Source of the DNA: Chloroflexota bacterium
GTDB taxonomy: Bacteria; Chloroflexota; Chloroflexia; Chloroflexales; Herpetosiphonaceae
Direction: 5' to 3'
Assembly (NCBI GenBank): GCA_020161265.1
Contig: JAIUOC010000001.1
Coordinates: 1,054,001-1,118,000, forward strand
DNA length: 64,000 bases
The notes under the pieces were generated by a model. It saw only the letters and a list, made by a program, of their open reading frames with translations. It searched no databases and was not told the origin of the DNA. The position numbers and the translations under genes are program-made. This document shows positions 40,180 to 47,792 of this stretch, one piece after another; position 1 is the first letter of the stretch; the number at the start of each line of letters is the position of its first letter.

Positions 40180-40347
40180 AATGTGATCGACGAAGGCTGT
40201 AACCGCGAAGAACGCGAAGGGCACGAAGAAGGGTTTTAGGCTGATGGCTAGTGGCTATCGGAAAATTTGCAGGTTTGGCAAGCGTGGTTGGGATGGAAAA
40301 CGAACTGATCCCCAGCCCCTGACCCCCGACCCCTCTATATAAATTTC

Positions 40348-40455
40348 GGGCCTATAGCTCAGTTGGTAGAGCAAACTGCTTCTGCGTCAACTTCCTCGTT
40401 CGCGAGGTGATAGTAGGGGCTACTTAGGTCGCAGGTTCGAGTCCTGCTAGGCCCG
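40348..40455 (+). ncRNA. tRNA mimic C (canonical order, shorter module)
   Basis: Acceptor GGGCCTA (40348-40354) with TAGGCCC (40448-40454), 7 perfect pairs. D arm GCTC-AGTTGGTA-GAGC is textbook; T arm GCAGG-TTCGAGT-CCTGC. Between them are 58 nt that cannot form a 5-bp, 7-nt-loop anticodon arm but do form CCTCG-TTCG-CGAGG and GTAG-GGG-CTAC hairpins. The strand CGAGGTGATAGTAGGGGCTACTT is a diverged copy of the shared module. TATATA at 40336-40341 places a start at G40348. Confidence 0.75.
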
Positions 40456-40467
40456 ACCTATTGTGAC

Positions 40468-40557
40468 ACCATGGTCTAGTCGAATCAGCTGTGATGTAGT
40501 TGCCCAAACCAATTCACAGCGTTTGATCCGCAAGCGTGATTCGGGCTAGGCCATGGT
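40468..40557 (+). ncRNA. Long-stem RNA D (Y-RNA-like)
   Basis: The ends pair in nested blocks: ACCATGG (40468-40474) with CCATGGT (40551-40557), CTAG with CTAG, CGAATC (40481-40486) with GATTCG (40538-40543). Enclosed are two hairpins, GCTGTGA/TCACAGC (40488-40520) and GCGTTTG/CAAGCGT. A basal stem formed by both ends with two arms is the general Y RNA plan. It sits 48 nt before the Ro60 ATG. Confidence 0.6.
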
Positions 40558-40605
40558 TGCTTTGTTGAGAAGAGTTGTTTCCTACCTTATGACTTGGAGG
40601 TGGCT

Positions 40606-42192
40606 ATGAACATTGTTCGCCGCCTGTTTGCTCGCACGCCTGATGCAGCACATGGGCTTAACCACGAGGGCTTTCCTACCTATCAACGCAGTTTGGCTGA
40701 ACGTTATGTGCAAAGCTTGTTGACCAATACCATTGGCTCAACCTTTTACGCCTCACAAGGTAGCAATTATGCCTTGGCCTTGGAGTTGCACCAAACGATA
40801 TTGGCCCATGATCCAGTGTTTGCTGCGAAAGCCTTGGTGTATGCTCGCGAACAAGGAACCATGCGCCTTCAGCCAATTATCGGCTTGGTTGTGCTATCAA
40901 CTGTCGATTTGGGCTTGTTTCGTCAAATTTTCAAGCGCATTATTCTCACACCAGGCGATTTGCAAGATTTTGTGCAAATTGTGCGTTCGCGTCAGATTCG
41001 GCATGGCATGGGTCGGGCAATCAAGCAAACAATCAACGAATGGTTGCTTAACTTGAGCGAATATCACGTAATTAAATATGGTGGCACGAATTCAGGCAGC
41101 ATGACCTTGCGTGATGTGCTGCGCCTAACCCGCCCGCAACCTGTCGATGATCGCACTAATGCCTTGTTTAGCTATTTGATTGATCGTGAGCGCTGGCGCA
41201 CAACCTGGGCTGAGCAAGCGCCCACGCTGTTGCCGCAAATCGCAGCGGTCGAGCAACTTAAGCGCACGAGCGATCCGACTGAGCAGCGAGCGTTGGTTGA
41301 GACTGGTCGTCTGCCCTACGAAATTGTCACAGGTACGGGCAAGCCAGATTTGGCAATGTGGCGAACGTTGATCGAGCAAATGCCCTATTTGGCCTTGCTA
41401 CGCAATTTGGCCAGTTTGCAACGGTCGGGCGTGTTCCACGACGCGGCGATGGTTGAATATGTGGTTGGGCGTTTGAGCGACCTTGAAGCCTTGCGCCGTG
41501 CCAAGATTCTGCCATTTCGTTTGCATGCAGCTTGGTTAGCTTTCACGCCACTGAGCGAGCAGGAAAAGCTGATTCAGCAAACGCTTGAGCAGATGCTTGA
41601 AATGGCCTTCGTCAACATGCCCGAAATTCCTGGGCGGGTCGTGGTTGCCCCGGATGTTTCTGGTTCGATGCGCGGCTCCATCAATCCTAAGTCGCAAGTA
41701 CGTTATGTCGATGTTGCAGGCATTTTCGCTGGATCACTCTATCGCAGCAACCCAACCGCCCAACTGCTACCTTTTAATACCAGCATTGTTCAGATGGAGA
41801 CGTGGCGCGAAACCAAATTGATGTGGCTGACAAAGCAAATTACGGCCAAACTTGGTGGTGGCACAGCAGTTTCCGCTCCAATCTCGCATTTGTATGATCG
41901 CCGCGAGGTGGTCGATGTAGTAATTGCAATTACCGACAATGAGGAATGGGCAAGTGATAGCTATGGTGGCACAAGTTTTGTCAGCGTTTGGCGCAAATAT
42001 CTGGCCGAGGTTAACCCCAAGGCTCAAGCATTTTTGATCACGATTGCGCCCTATCCGCACGCGGTTGCCCCGCCCGATGAGCCAAATGTGAGCTTTATTT
42101 TTGGCTGGGCCGAGCATGTGCCAGCCTATATCGCCCAAAGCTTGCTTGGCTACGCCGATCAGCTGAGCACGATCGAGCAGATTACCCTTTGA
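40606..42192 (+). CDS. TROVE-vWA protein (bacterial Ro60/Rsr)
   Basis: 528 residues. The N-terminal TROVE region (about 20-310) is an all-helical ring that binds misfolded RNA ends and Y RNA in Ro60; the visible blocks are YALALELHQTILAHDPVFAAKALVYAREQGTMR, GDLQDFVQIVRSRQIRHGMGRAIKQTINEWL and MPYLALLRNLASLQRSGV. The C-terminal von Willebrand A domain has a full metal site: DVSGSM (about 350), a Thr in GGGTAV (about 418) and ITDNEEW (about 443). ATG 40606 follows GGAGG by 5 nt. The three tRNA mimics and RNA D lie directly upstream on the same strand. The role expected from the family is RNA quality control with a Y RNA tether. Confidence 0.92.
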   Translation: MNIVRRLFARTPDAAHGLNHEGFPTYQRSLAERYVQSLLTNTIGSTFYASQGSNYALALELHQTILAHDPVFAAKALVYAREQGTMRLQPIIGLVVLSTVDLGLFRQIFKRIILTPGDLQDFVQIVRSRQIRHGMGRAIKQTINEWLLNLSEYHVIKYGGTNSGSMTLRDVLRLTRPQPVDDRTNALFSYLIDRERWRTTWAEQAPTLLPQIAAVEQLKRTSDPTEQRALVETGRLPYEIVTGTGKPDLAMWRTLIEQMPYLALLRNLASLQRSGVFHDAAMVEYVVGRLSDLEALRRAKILPFRLHAAWLAFTPLSEQEKLIQQTLEQMLEMAFVNMPEIPGRVVVAPDVSGSMRGSINPKSQVRYVDVAGIFAGSLYRSNPTAQLLPFNTSIVQMETWRETKLMWLTKQITAKLGGGTAVSAPISHLYDRREVVDVVIAITDNEEWASDSYGGTSFVSVWRKYLAEVNPKAQAFLITIAPYPHAVAPPDEPNVSFIFGWAEHVPAYIAQSLLGYADQLSTIEQITL

Positions 42193-42205
42193 TCACGGCC
42201 TATGC

Positions 42206-42246
42206 CAGCAATCCCTGTAGCACAATTCTACAGGGATTGCTGCATT
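42206..42246 (+). terminator. Terminator after the Ro60 gene
   Basis: 15 perfect pairs (42206-42220 with 42228-42242) around a 7-nt loop, then CATTT. Ends the Ro60 transcript. Confidence 0.8.
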
Positions 42247-42377
42247 TAAAGCGATTTTTCGTGTATGATTAACCAATGCAACGGCTCATCAATCGGGCTA
42301 TGCACGACAACTAGCATGCAATGAGGCATGACTGCTATCAATGTTGATGGCGCTAGCAGAAACCAATTGGTGTGAAT

Positions 42378-44588
42378 ATGCAGACAGAACATTCCGATCT
42401 CCTTCCCCGTTACACCACTGCTCTAATTGGGCGTGATGCTGAAACTGCTGAAATTAGAGCTTTATTGGCCCAAGGTCAGCGGTTAATTAGTTTGGTTGGG
42501 GCAAGCGGCGCGGGCAAAACCCGTTTGGCTGTTGATTGTGCCCGTTTATATGCCGACCAATTTGTTGGTGGCTGTTTTTTTGTTTCGTTGGTACCGATTC
42601 GGGCGGCGGGCTTGGTGCTAGCAACGATTGCCGAAAGCCTCGGTATCGCTCCCACTACCGATCAACCATTGCTCACCACGATTGCCGACCATTTTCCACA
42701 TCAACCTAGCTTGTTAATTCTCGATAATATTGATCATGTGGTCGAGGCTGCTTCGGATGTGCAAGCTTTAGTAGCAGCCGTACCGCAATTAACCATTTTG
42801 GTCACGAGCCAAGTGGCCCTAAACGTGGCTGCTGAAACGATCTATCGGGTACCCTTGTTGAGTGTGCCTGCCGAAGATGCTCGCTTGAGCGCCAGCGAAA
42901 TTTTGCAATATGGCGCTGTGCAATTGTTTAGCGAACGCTTGCGGCGGTTGCAGCCAATGCTCAAAGTCGATCAACCACAGGCTCAAGCGATCGCCGAAAT
43001 GTGTCGTTTGGTGCAGGGCTTGCCCTTGGCCGTTGAGCTCGTCGCTAGCCATAGCCGCAGTTTGCCGCCCTCGGATTTAGTACGAATGGTGCGGCATCAC
43101 TTGCGCTTGGGTGCGGCTATGATCGACAAAAATAGCACCATGCAGCGCAAAGAAATTTTGTGGCCAGTGCTCGATTGGTGCTATCGCCTGCTTTCACCAA
43201 CGCTGCAAGTGTTGTTTATTCGCTTGGGGATTTTTCGCGGCAGTTGGACGCTCGAATCGGCTGAAGCGATTTGCGCGGGAATTCCCGACGTACCGATCAA
43301 TGTGGTCGAAGGCTTACAAACCTTGGTCGATAAATCGTTGGTACAGCTTGAAACTCTGCCCAACGGCGACCATCGTTATCTGATGCTTGATGCGGTGCAT
43401 TCGTATGCTGAAGGTCGTTTGCAACGTCGCCGTGAAGCGAATCACTTGCAACGATTGTATAGCTCGTACTTTACCCATTTGGCGGAGAGTGCCGAAAAAC
43501 CCTTGCTTGGAGCCGATCAGCCGCTGTGGATGGCCCGCTTGCAAAGTGATATTTACAACTTACGCTCGGTGCTCGATTGGGCGGTTGAGCAACATCCCGC
43601 CACAGCCTTGCGGATTGCTGGCTCGTTGTGGTTGTTTTGGTTTACCAAAGGCTATGCCCAAGAAGCGCGGATCTGGATTCGTCAAGCATGGCGGCGTGAG
43701 CACGAAATTGAGCCTGTCGTTCGCGCCAAAGCAGCGATTGCCGCAGGCATTTGTGCCCAATATTTCGCTGATCATGCTGATGCAACGTTATGGTATGAGC
43801 GTGGTCAAGCCTTATTCAAGCAAGTTGGCGATACCTTTGGCGAAACCCGCGCTTTGCATAATTTGTCATCACTAGCCTATCAACAACGCTATTATCAAAA
43901 AGCAGTGGAGCTTGGCGAGGATGTGGTGGCACGTTGGCAAGCCATGGGCGATAGCTCTGGCGAAGCTGCCGCCTTGAGCAATTTGGCTAGCTCCTACACT
44001 GGTTTGGGCCGTTTCGATGATGCTGAACGTTGCTATCAACAAAGCTTACAAATCAACCGCAGCCTTGGCAATCAAGTTGGCATTATTCTTTGCCAAAGTG
44101 CCCGCGGCTGGCTGGCTTGCGCTATTGGCGATTTGGAATTAGCTCAAGAGGCACTGGAAGAATCGCTCAATCTAGCCCTGCAAAACGATGCTCGCAACTT
44201 AATTCCTGGTTCGCAAAGTGCATTGGCTAGAGTTTGGTATAAAAAAGGCCAAATCCAACGGGCTTTCGAGCTTTTGCGGCCCGTTTTTGATATCCAAGCT
44301 CAATTGCAAAATTTGGAGCAATCGGGTGAAGAGATGATCACCCTCGCCGCGATTTTGGCTGAACACTATCCAGCCTTAGCCCAACAAGCGCTTGGGTTTG
44401 CTGAACACATGCAAGATCCTTATAATGAAGAACTTCGGCCTGATCCGGCAACGCTGCTCTTTTTCAAGCAAACTGCCGAGCGGGTGAGCCATTTTGCGGG
44501 GCAAGTTGCAGCTCCATCAACCCTGCCAACAATTAGCGAATTTCTCGATTTAGTCGATCAAACGGTTGATCCACGAGTTTTGGGCTAG
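42378..44588 (+). CDS. STAND-type ATPase with TPR repeats
   Basis: About 736 residues. N-terminal NTPase: Walker A GASGAGKTR (about 40), Walker B LLILDNIDHV, sensor VTSQVAL, and the GLPLAVELVA motif shared by AfsR/MalT-type regulators. The C-terminal half holds TPR repeats (GETRALHNLSSLAYQQRYYQKAVELGE, GEAAALSNLASSYTGLGRFDDAERCYQQSL and more). There is no clear DNA-binding domain, so it is a signalling or scaffold ATPase of unknown input. Start uncertain: ATG 42378 or GTG 42372, neither with a good ribosome site. A paralogue is truncated at the window end. Confidence 0.8.
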   Translation: MQTEHSDLLPRYTTALIGRDAETAEIRALLAQGQRLISLVGASGAGKTRLAVDCARLYADQFVGGCFFVSLVPIRAAGLVLATIAESLGIAPTTDQPLLTTIADHFPHQPSLLILDNIDHVVEAASDVQALVAAVPQLTILVTSQVALNVAAETIYRVPLLSVPAEDARLSASEILQYGAVQLFSERLRRLQPMLKVDQPQAQAIAEMCRLVQGLPLAVELVASHSRSLPPSDLVRMVRHHLRLGAAMIDKNSTMQRKEILWPVLDWCYRLLSPTLQVLFIRLGIFRGSWTLESAEAICAGIPDVPINVVEGLQTLVDKSLVQLETLPNGDHRYLMLDAVHSYAEGRLQRRREANHLQRLYSSYFTHLAESAEKPLLGADQPLWMARLQSDIYNLRSVLDWAVEQHPATALRIAGSLWLFWFTKGYAQEARIWIRQAWRREHEIEPVVRAKAAIAAGICAQYFADHADATLWYERGQALFKQVGDTFGETRALHNLSSLAYQQRYYQKAVELGEDVVARWQAMGDSSGEAAALSNLASSYTGLGRFDDAERCYQQSLQINRSLGNQVGIILCQSARGWLACAIGDLELAQEALEESLNLALQNDARNLIPGSQSALARVWYKKGQIQRAFELLRPVFDIQAQLQNLEQSGEEMITLAAILAEHYPALAQQALGFAEHMQDPYNEELRPDPATLLFFKQTAERVSHFAGQVAAPSTLPTISEFLDLVDQTVDPRVLG

Positions 44589-44765
44589 TTGGGAAGCGGG
44601 GAGTTTTAACCATCAAGGCAAATGAGGCTATCGACTTTTGGCAGTGATGATCGTTTAGGAAACCAATGATTGTTCCGCTAGCCTTTAGTCAATAGCCTCA
44701 AAACCTCATGTCACTACGTTAAATGGTAGTCCCAAAGTTTGGCCTAATTTAATAAGGAAACTCTG

Positions 44766-46010
44766 ATGATGCGACAGATTGGGCGCTGGACAGGCTTAGC
44801 AGTGATCATAGGCATTGCTGCAGGCCTTGCTAGCGCCTTTTTTTTAGTTAGTTTGGCTTGGGTGACCAGCCTGCAAACCAACAACTGGTGGTTATTGCTC
44901 AGTTTGCCGTTGCTTGGTGGCGTGGTGACATGGCTCTATCAGCGTTTTGGCACGAGCGTGGCGGCGGGCAATAATCTGATCATTGAACAACTGCATAACC
45001 CTGATTCGGCGGGAATTCCCTTACGCATGGCTCCGTTGGTGTTGCTCGGAACCTTGTTGACCCATCTTGGTGGTGGCTCAGCTGGGCGCGAAGGGACGGC
45101 AGTGCAAATGGGCGCGAGTTTGGCAGCGCGAATTGGGTGTTGGTGGCGCTTGCCCCAAGCTGAATGGCGCTTAGTAGTGATGATGGGCATCAGCGCAGGG
45201 TTTAGTAGCGTCTTTGGCACGCCGATTGCCGGCACAATTTTCGCCATGGAAGTGCTGGCATTTGGCGTTTTGCGCTACGAAGCGTTATTACCATGTTTGG
45301 TGGCAGCCTTGGTTGGCGATGGGGTGGTGCGTTGGCTAAATGTTGCGCATAGTCATTATCATGTGGCCGATGTGCCCGATTTGAGCATGATCTGGGCGAT
45401 TTTAGTTGGAGCAGGAATTTGCTTTGGCTTAGCTAGCAGTGCCTTTGCGATCTGGACTGAATTGGTACAAACGTGGTCACGGCGTTGGTTGCCCAACCCA
45501 ATTTTTCGGGCAATGGCTGGCGGTGGGCTGATTGTAGGTATTAGCTTTTTGTTGAATACTCGTGATTACAATGGGCTAAGTTTGCCGTTGTTGGCGCAGG
45601 CTTTCGAACCAAAAGGCGTTGTATTTTGGGCTTTTGCGCTCAAATTATTATTAACTGGCTTGACCTTGGGCGTGGGCTTTAAAGGTGGCGAAGTAACGCC
45701 ATTGTTTGTGATTGGCGCGACGCTTGGCTCAGCTTTAGCCCCATTATTTGGTGTGCCAACTGATTTGTTGGCGGCATTGGGCTTTATTGCAGTGTTTGCC
45801 GGGGCTGCTAATACCCCGATTGCTTGTGTTTTGATGGGAGTTGAATTATTTGGCTCGGCTTTGCTTGGGCCTTTGATGCTCACAACCTGCATTGCCTACG
45901 CTATTTCGGGCCATCGCGGAATTTACGCAGCCCAACGGGTTGGCTTAGCCAAACGCCAGCATTTGGCACATCAAACTGGCAAGCGGCTTGATCAACTGGA
46001 TGCTGATTAA
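44766..46010 (+). CDS. ClC-family chloride channel/transporter
   Basis: 414-residue membrane protein with about ten helices. GGGSAGREGTAVQMGASLA carries the ClC GREG(P) motif with the gating Glu; the GTPIAGTIFAMEV segment and GGEVTPLFVIGATLGS match later ClC ion-pathway blocks. No CBS domains. Chloride channel or Cl/H antiporter cannot be told apart here. AAGGAA sits 8 nt before the ATG. Its stop codon overlaps the terminator T tract of the opposing RNA cluster. Confidence 0.85.
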   Translation: MMRQIGRWTGLAVIIGIAAGLASAFFLVSLAWVTSLQTNNWWLLLSLPLLGGVVTWLYQRFGTSVAAGNNLIIEQLHNPDSAGIPLRMAPLVLLGTLLTHLGGGSAGREGTAVQMGASLAARIGCWWRLPQAEWRLVVMMGISAGFSSVFGTPIAGTIFAMEVLAFGVLRYEALLPCLVAALVGDGVVRWLNVAHSHYHVADVPDLSMIWAILVGAGICFGLASSAFAIWTELVQTWSRRWLPNPIFRAMAGGGLIVGISFLLNTRDYNGLSLPLLAQAFEPKGVVFWAFALKLLLTGLTLGVGFKGGEVTPLFVIGATLGSALAPLFGVPTDLLAALGFIAVFAGAANTPIACVLMGVELFGSALLGPLMLTTCIAYAISGHRGIYAAQRVGLAKRQHLAHQTGKRLDQLDAD

Positions 46011-46048
46011 AAAAATGAGGCCCGAACTCTAGCCTAGTGTCGGGCCTC
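46009..46048 (-). terminator. Terminator of the minus-strand RNA cluster
   Basis: GAGGCCCGA (46017-46025) pairs with TCGGGCCTC (46040-46048). On the minus strand seven T residues follow, which are seven A residues (46009-46015) on the plus strand overlapping the ClC stop. On the plus strand there is no T tract, so it acts on the minus strand. Confidence 0.8.
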
Positions 46049-46230
46049 GGCAGCGCTATTGATTTGCACACATCAATACGTTTAAACTATCACGTCAGTC
46101 CTAAGAGCGCTGGGTTTTTCCATTAAACTACGGCCCCAAAGTTTGGCGGAGCTGGCTAGATTCGAACTAGCATCCAGCGGTATATGCATGATAGTGCTTG
46201 ACTTGATGTTCAACAGCAAATACTGAATCT
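46049..46230 (-). ncRNA. Permuted tRNA mimic m2
   Basis: In transcription order: outer helix strand (ACTATCATG, 46195-46187), anticodon-stem 3' strand CGCTG, T arm GCTAG-TTCGAAT-CTAGC (46171-46155), acceptor 3' strand CAGCTCC, discriminator G, CCA (46146-46144), 6-nt linker, acceptor 5' strand GGGGCCG (46137-46131), TA, D arm GTTT-AATGGAA-AAAC, C, anticodon-stem 5' strand CAGCG, then CGTGATAGT (46094-46086) closing the outer helix. The acceptor strands pair at 6 of 7 positions with one G-T. A circularly permuted tRNA with its ends in the helix replacing the anticodon loop. Confidence 0.75.
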
Positions 46231-46386
46231 AGAGCGATAATCTGAATTTGAGTGGCTGTGTTAGCGCCTCTGCCAATTGGGCTACCCAGCCTAGGTTGGT
46301 GGCTGGGGGAGGATTCGAACCTCCACTTTCTAACACGACGTTTGCCGATTCAGCTTGAGCTTTAGTCTCAGCTTGCGCTCTTGCGC
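46231..46386 (-). ncRNA. Permuted tRNA mimic m1
   Basis: In transcription order: AGAGCG, CTGAAT (46353-46348), GTCGT, anticodon-stem 3' strand GTTAG (46334-46330), 5-nt variable loop, T arm GGAGG-TTCGAAT-CCTCC (46324-46308), acceptor CCCAGCC, A, CCA (46299-46297), 5-nt linker, acceptor GGCTGGG (46291-46285), TA, D arm with GCC/GGC stem, G, CTAAC (46264-46260), ACAGC, ATTCAG (46247-46242), CGCTCT (46236-46231). Acceptor 7/7, anticodon stem 5/5, outer helices 6/6 and 6/6 pair. All tRNA landmarks are present in permuted order. Confidence 0.8.
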
Positions 46387-46392
46387 AGTGCT

Positions 46393-46421
46393 ATTGTAGG
46401 CTAGGTTCCAGGTTTGGGCAA
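46393..46421 (-). promoter_or_regulatory. Promoter of the permuted tRNA-mimic cluster
   Basis: On the minus strand TTGCCC (46421-46416), a 17-nt spacer, TACAAT (46398-46393). Start near 46386, a few nt before the first paired block of m1. Confidence 0.65.
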
Positions 46422-46429
46422 TCGTGCTT

Positions 46430-46646
46430 TAGGCTGATTCACGCGTGGCTAGGGGTCAGGGATCAGGGGCTAGGAATCGATAGGGCAATCATGAAGGTTG
46501 TTTTGCCACAGATTGGCACAGATTTATTTGATTATGGTTTTGATCCACGAAGCACACGAAGGGGAGTTGGCTATCGGTTTGATTGTAACATCACAACATG
46601 TTCCGATAGCCTATAGCCTATAGCCATAACCTCTGATCCCTGGCCC
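46430..46646. repeat. Intergenic repeat block
   Basis: 'ggtcagggatcaggggctagg' run (46452-46475), CGAAG-type copy (46545-46562), 'gatagcctatagcctatagcc' (46604-46626), 'gatccctggcccctagcc' run (46634-46660). No gene. Confidence 0.55.
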
Positions 46647-47792
46647 CTAGCCTCTGACCCCTGCTCGATACAACTCAAAAGTACGTTGCAACATTGTTTG
46701 CAATTCAAATTGCTGTTGAATGCGTTGGCGAGCAGCTTGGCGACAGGCTTGATTTAATGATTGATCGCTGAGCATACGCCCAATTGACTGCGCCAGCGCA
46801 ACACTTTGGCCTGGCTCAACCAATAGACCTTGGATTCCATCGCTGATTGCTTCGCGTGTGCCGTCGGTGCTGCTGGCAACAATTGCTTGCCCACTGGCCA
46901 TGGCTTCGAGCAAGGCAAACGATAAGCCTTCGTACAGCGATGGCAAGACAAAAACATCAAGCGCGGCCAATGCAGCAGGCATATTGGCTTGCTGGCCAAC
47001 AAAATGAATCTGCTGCGACTTTGGTAGTTGTTGGGCAGCTTGGCGTAATTCGTCAGCTAAATCGCCCTCACCAATTAATGCGACATGCAGATTCGGCTGC
47101 GCTTGCCACAGCTTTGGTAAGGCCTCGAATAAAATTTGGTGGCCTTTTTGGCGGCTCAAACGGCCAACCACGCCTAAAAGTGGTACATCGGCGGGAATTT
47201 GCCACGCTGCACGAGTCGCAGGATCACGCGGTTGCGGCTGCCAGCGCTGGCTATCAACCGCATTATAAATTGTGTGTAAACGCCGCTTAGGAAAACCAAA
47301 TTGCTCCAATAACAATTGAGCATTGCCTTGCGAAACCGCGATGCCAGCGTGCAAAGTGGCGTATTGCCAACGCCGATTGAGCAGCCGTAGATGGTGGGAA
47401 AGCCAATTGAAGCGCGGAATTGGCGTGACCAATTGGAAGGTGATAACTCGGCGTGGCACTCGCGCCAATGCTGCACCCAATACCAATTCTGCGGCACGGC
47501 GCGGCGAGGGCACAACAAAATGCACAATATCAGGCCGTAATTGGCGAAAAAGCTGCACCGCTTGATTGACTGCCTTCAGTGATAACCCATGTTCGTGCAC
47601 TACATCCAAGGTTGCGATGCTCGCTCCATGGGCTTTGGCTCGATCAATCAAGGGTTGGGTGGCTGGGCGCGGCGGCAGCAACAAGCCAAGCTCAAACTGC
47701 TGTTGATCGGCATTGAGCAGCAGGGTTTCTAAATAGCCCTCGGCTCCGCCAAGGGCTGTACTATCGCTAACAAACCAGAGTCGCTGTTTCAC
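46647..47792 (-). CDS. Family 4-type glycosyltransferase
   Basis: 381 residues, GT-B fold. The acceptor domain opens with FVSDSTALGGAEGYLETLL; the donor domain has GVVGRLSRQKGHQILFEALP and the EGLSFALLEAMASGQ motif with the Glu pair that binds the nucleotide sugar. Last gene of the polysaccharide operon; its GTG start overlaps the stop of the previous gene by 4 nt (GTGA). Confidence 0.9.
   Translation of the reverse strand: MKQRLWFVSDSTALGGAEGYLETLLLNADQQQFELGLLLPPRPATQPLIDRAKAHGASIATLDVVHEHGLSLKAVNQAVQLFRQLRPDIVHFVVPSPRRAAELVLGAALARVPRRVITFQLVTPIPRFNWLSHHLRLLNRRWQYATLHAGIAVSQGNAQLLLEQFGFPKRRLHTIYNAVDSQRWQPQPRDPATRAAWQIPADVPLLGVVGRLSRQKGHQILFEALPKLWQAQPNLHVALIGEGDLADELRQAAQQLPKSQQIHFVGQQANMPAALAALDVFVLPSLYEGLSFALLEAMASGQAIVASSTDGTREAISDGIQGLLVEPGQSVALAQSIGRMLSDQSLNQACRQAARQRIQQQFELQTMLQRTFELYRAGVRG

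Larger units (their letters stand above)
39598..40347 (+). repeat. Tandem spacer repeat between tRNA mimics
   Basis: Three copies of a spacer of about 150 bp precede the three tRNA mimics (39598-39754, 39894-40044, 40185-40347). Each runs: CGAAG repeat, 'aggctgatggctagtggctatcgg', 'atttgcaggtttggcaagcgtg', 'gggatggaaaacg', 'gatccccagcccctgaccgcc'. The mimic array therefore arose by duplication of a unit of about 290 bp. Confidence 0.75.

Noticed and set aside
39780-40430. tRNA introns (group I) in the mimics
   Set aside because: Inserts are only about 30-60 nt beyond tRNA length, far below group I size, with no conserved core visible.
39755-40455. Three ordinary tRNA genes
   Set aside because: None can form a 5-bp anticodon stem with a 7-nt loop, and they are 108-135 nt long. 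A long variable arm does not account for the inserts.
42378-44588. STAND ATPase as part of the Ro60 system
   Set aside because: It is separated from Ro60 by a strong terminator, and a paralogue lies at the window end without any TROVE gene, so the association is probably chance.
46049-46386. Tandem normal tRNAs in standard order on the minus strand
   Set aside because: GGCTGGG does not pair with the downstream CAGCTCC, but pairs 7/7 with the upstream CCCAGCC; likewise GGGGCCG pairs with the upstream strand. The standard reading fails.
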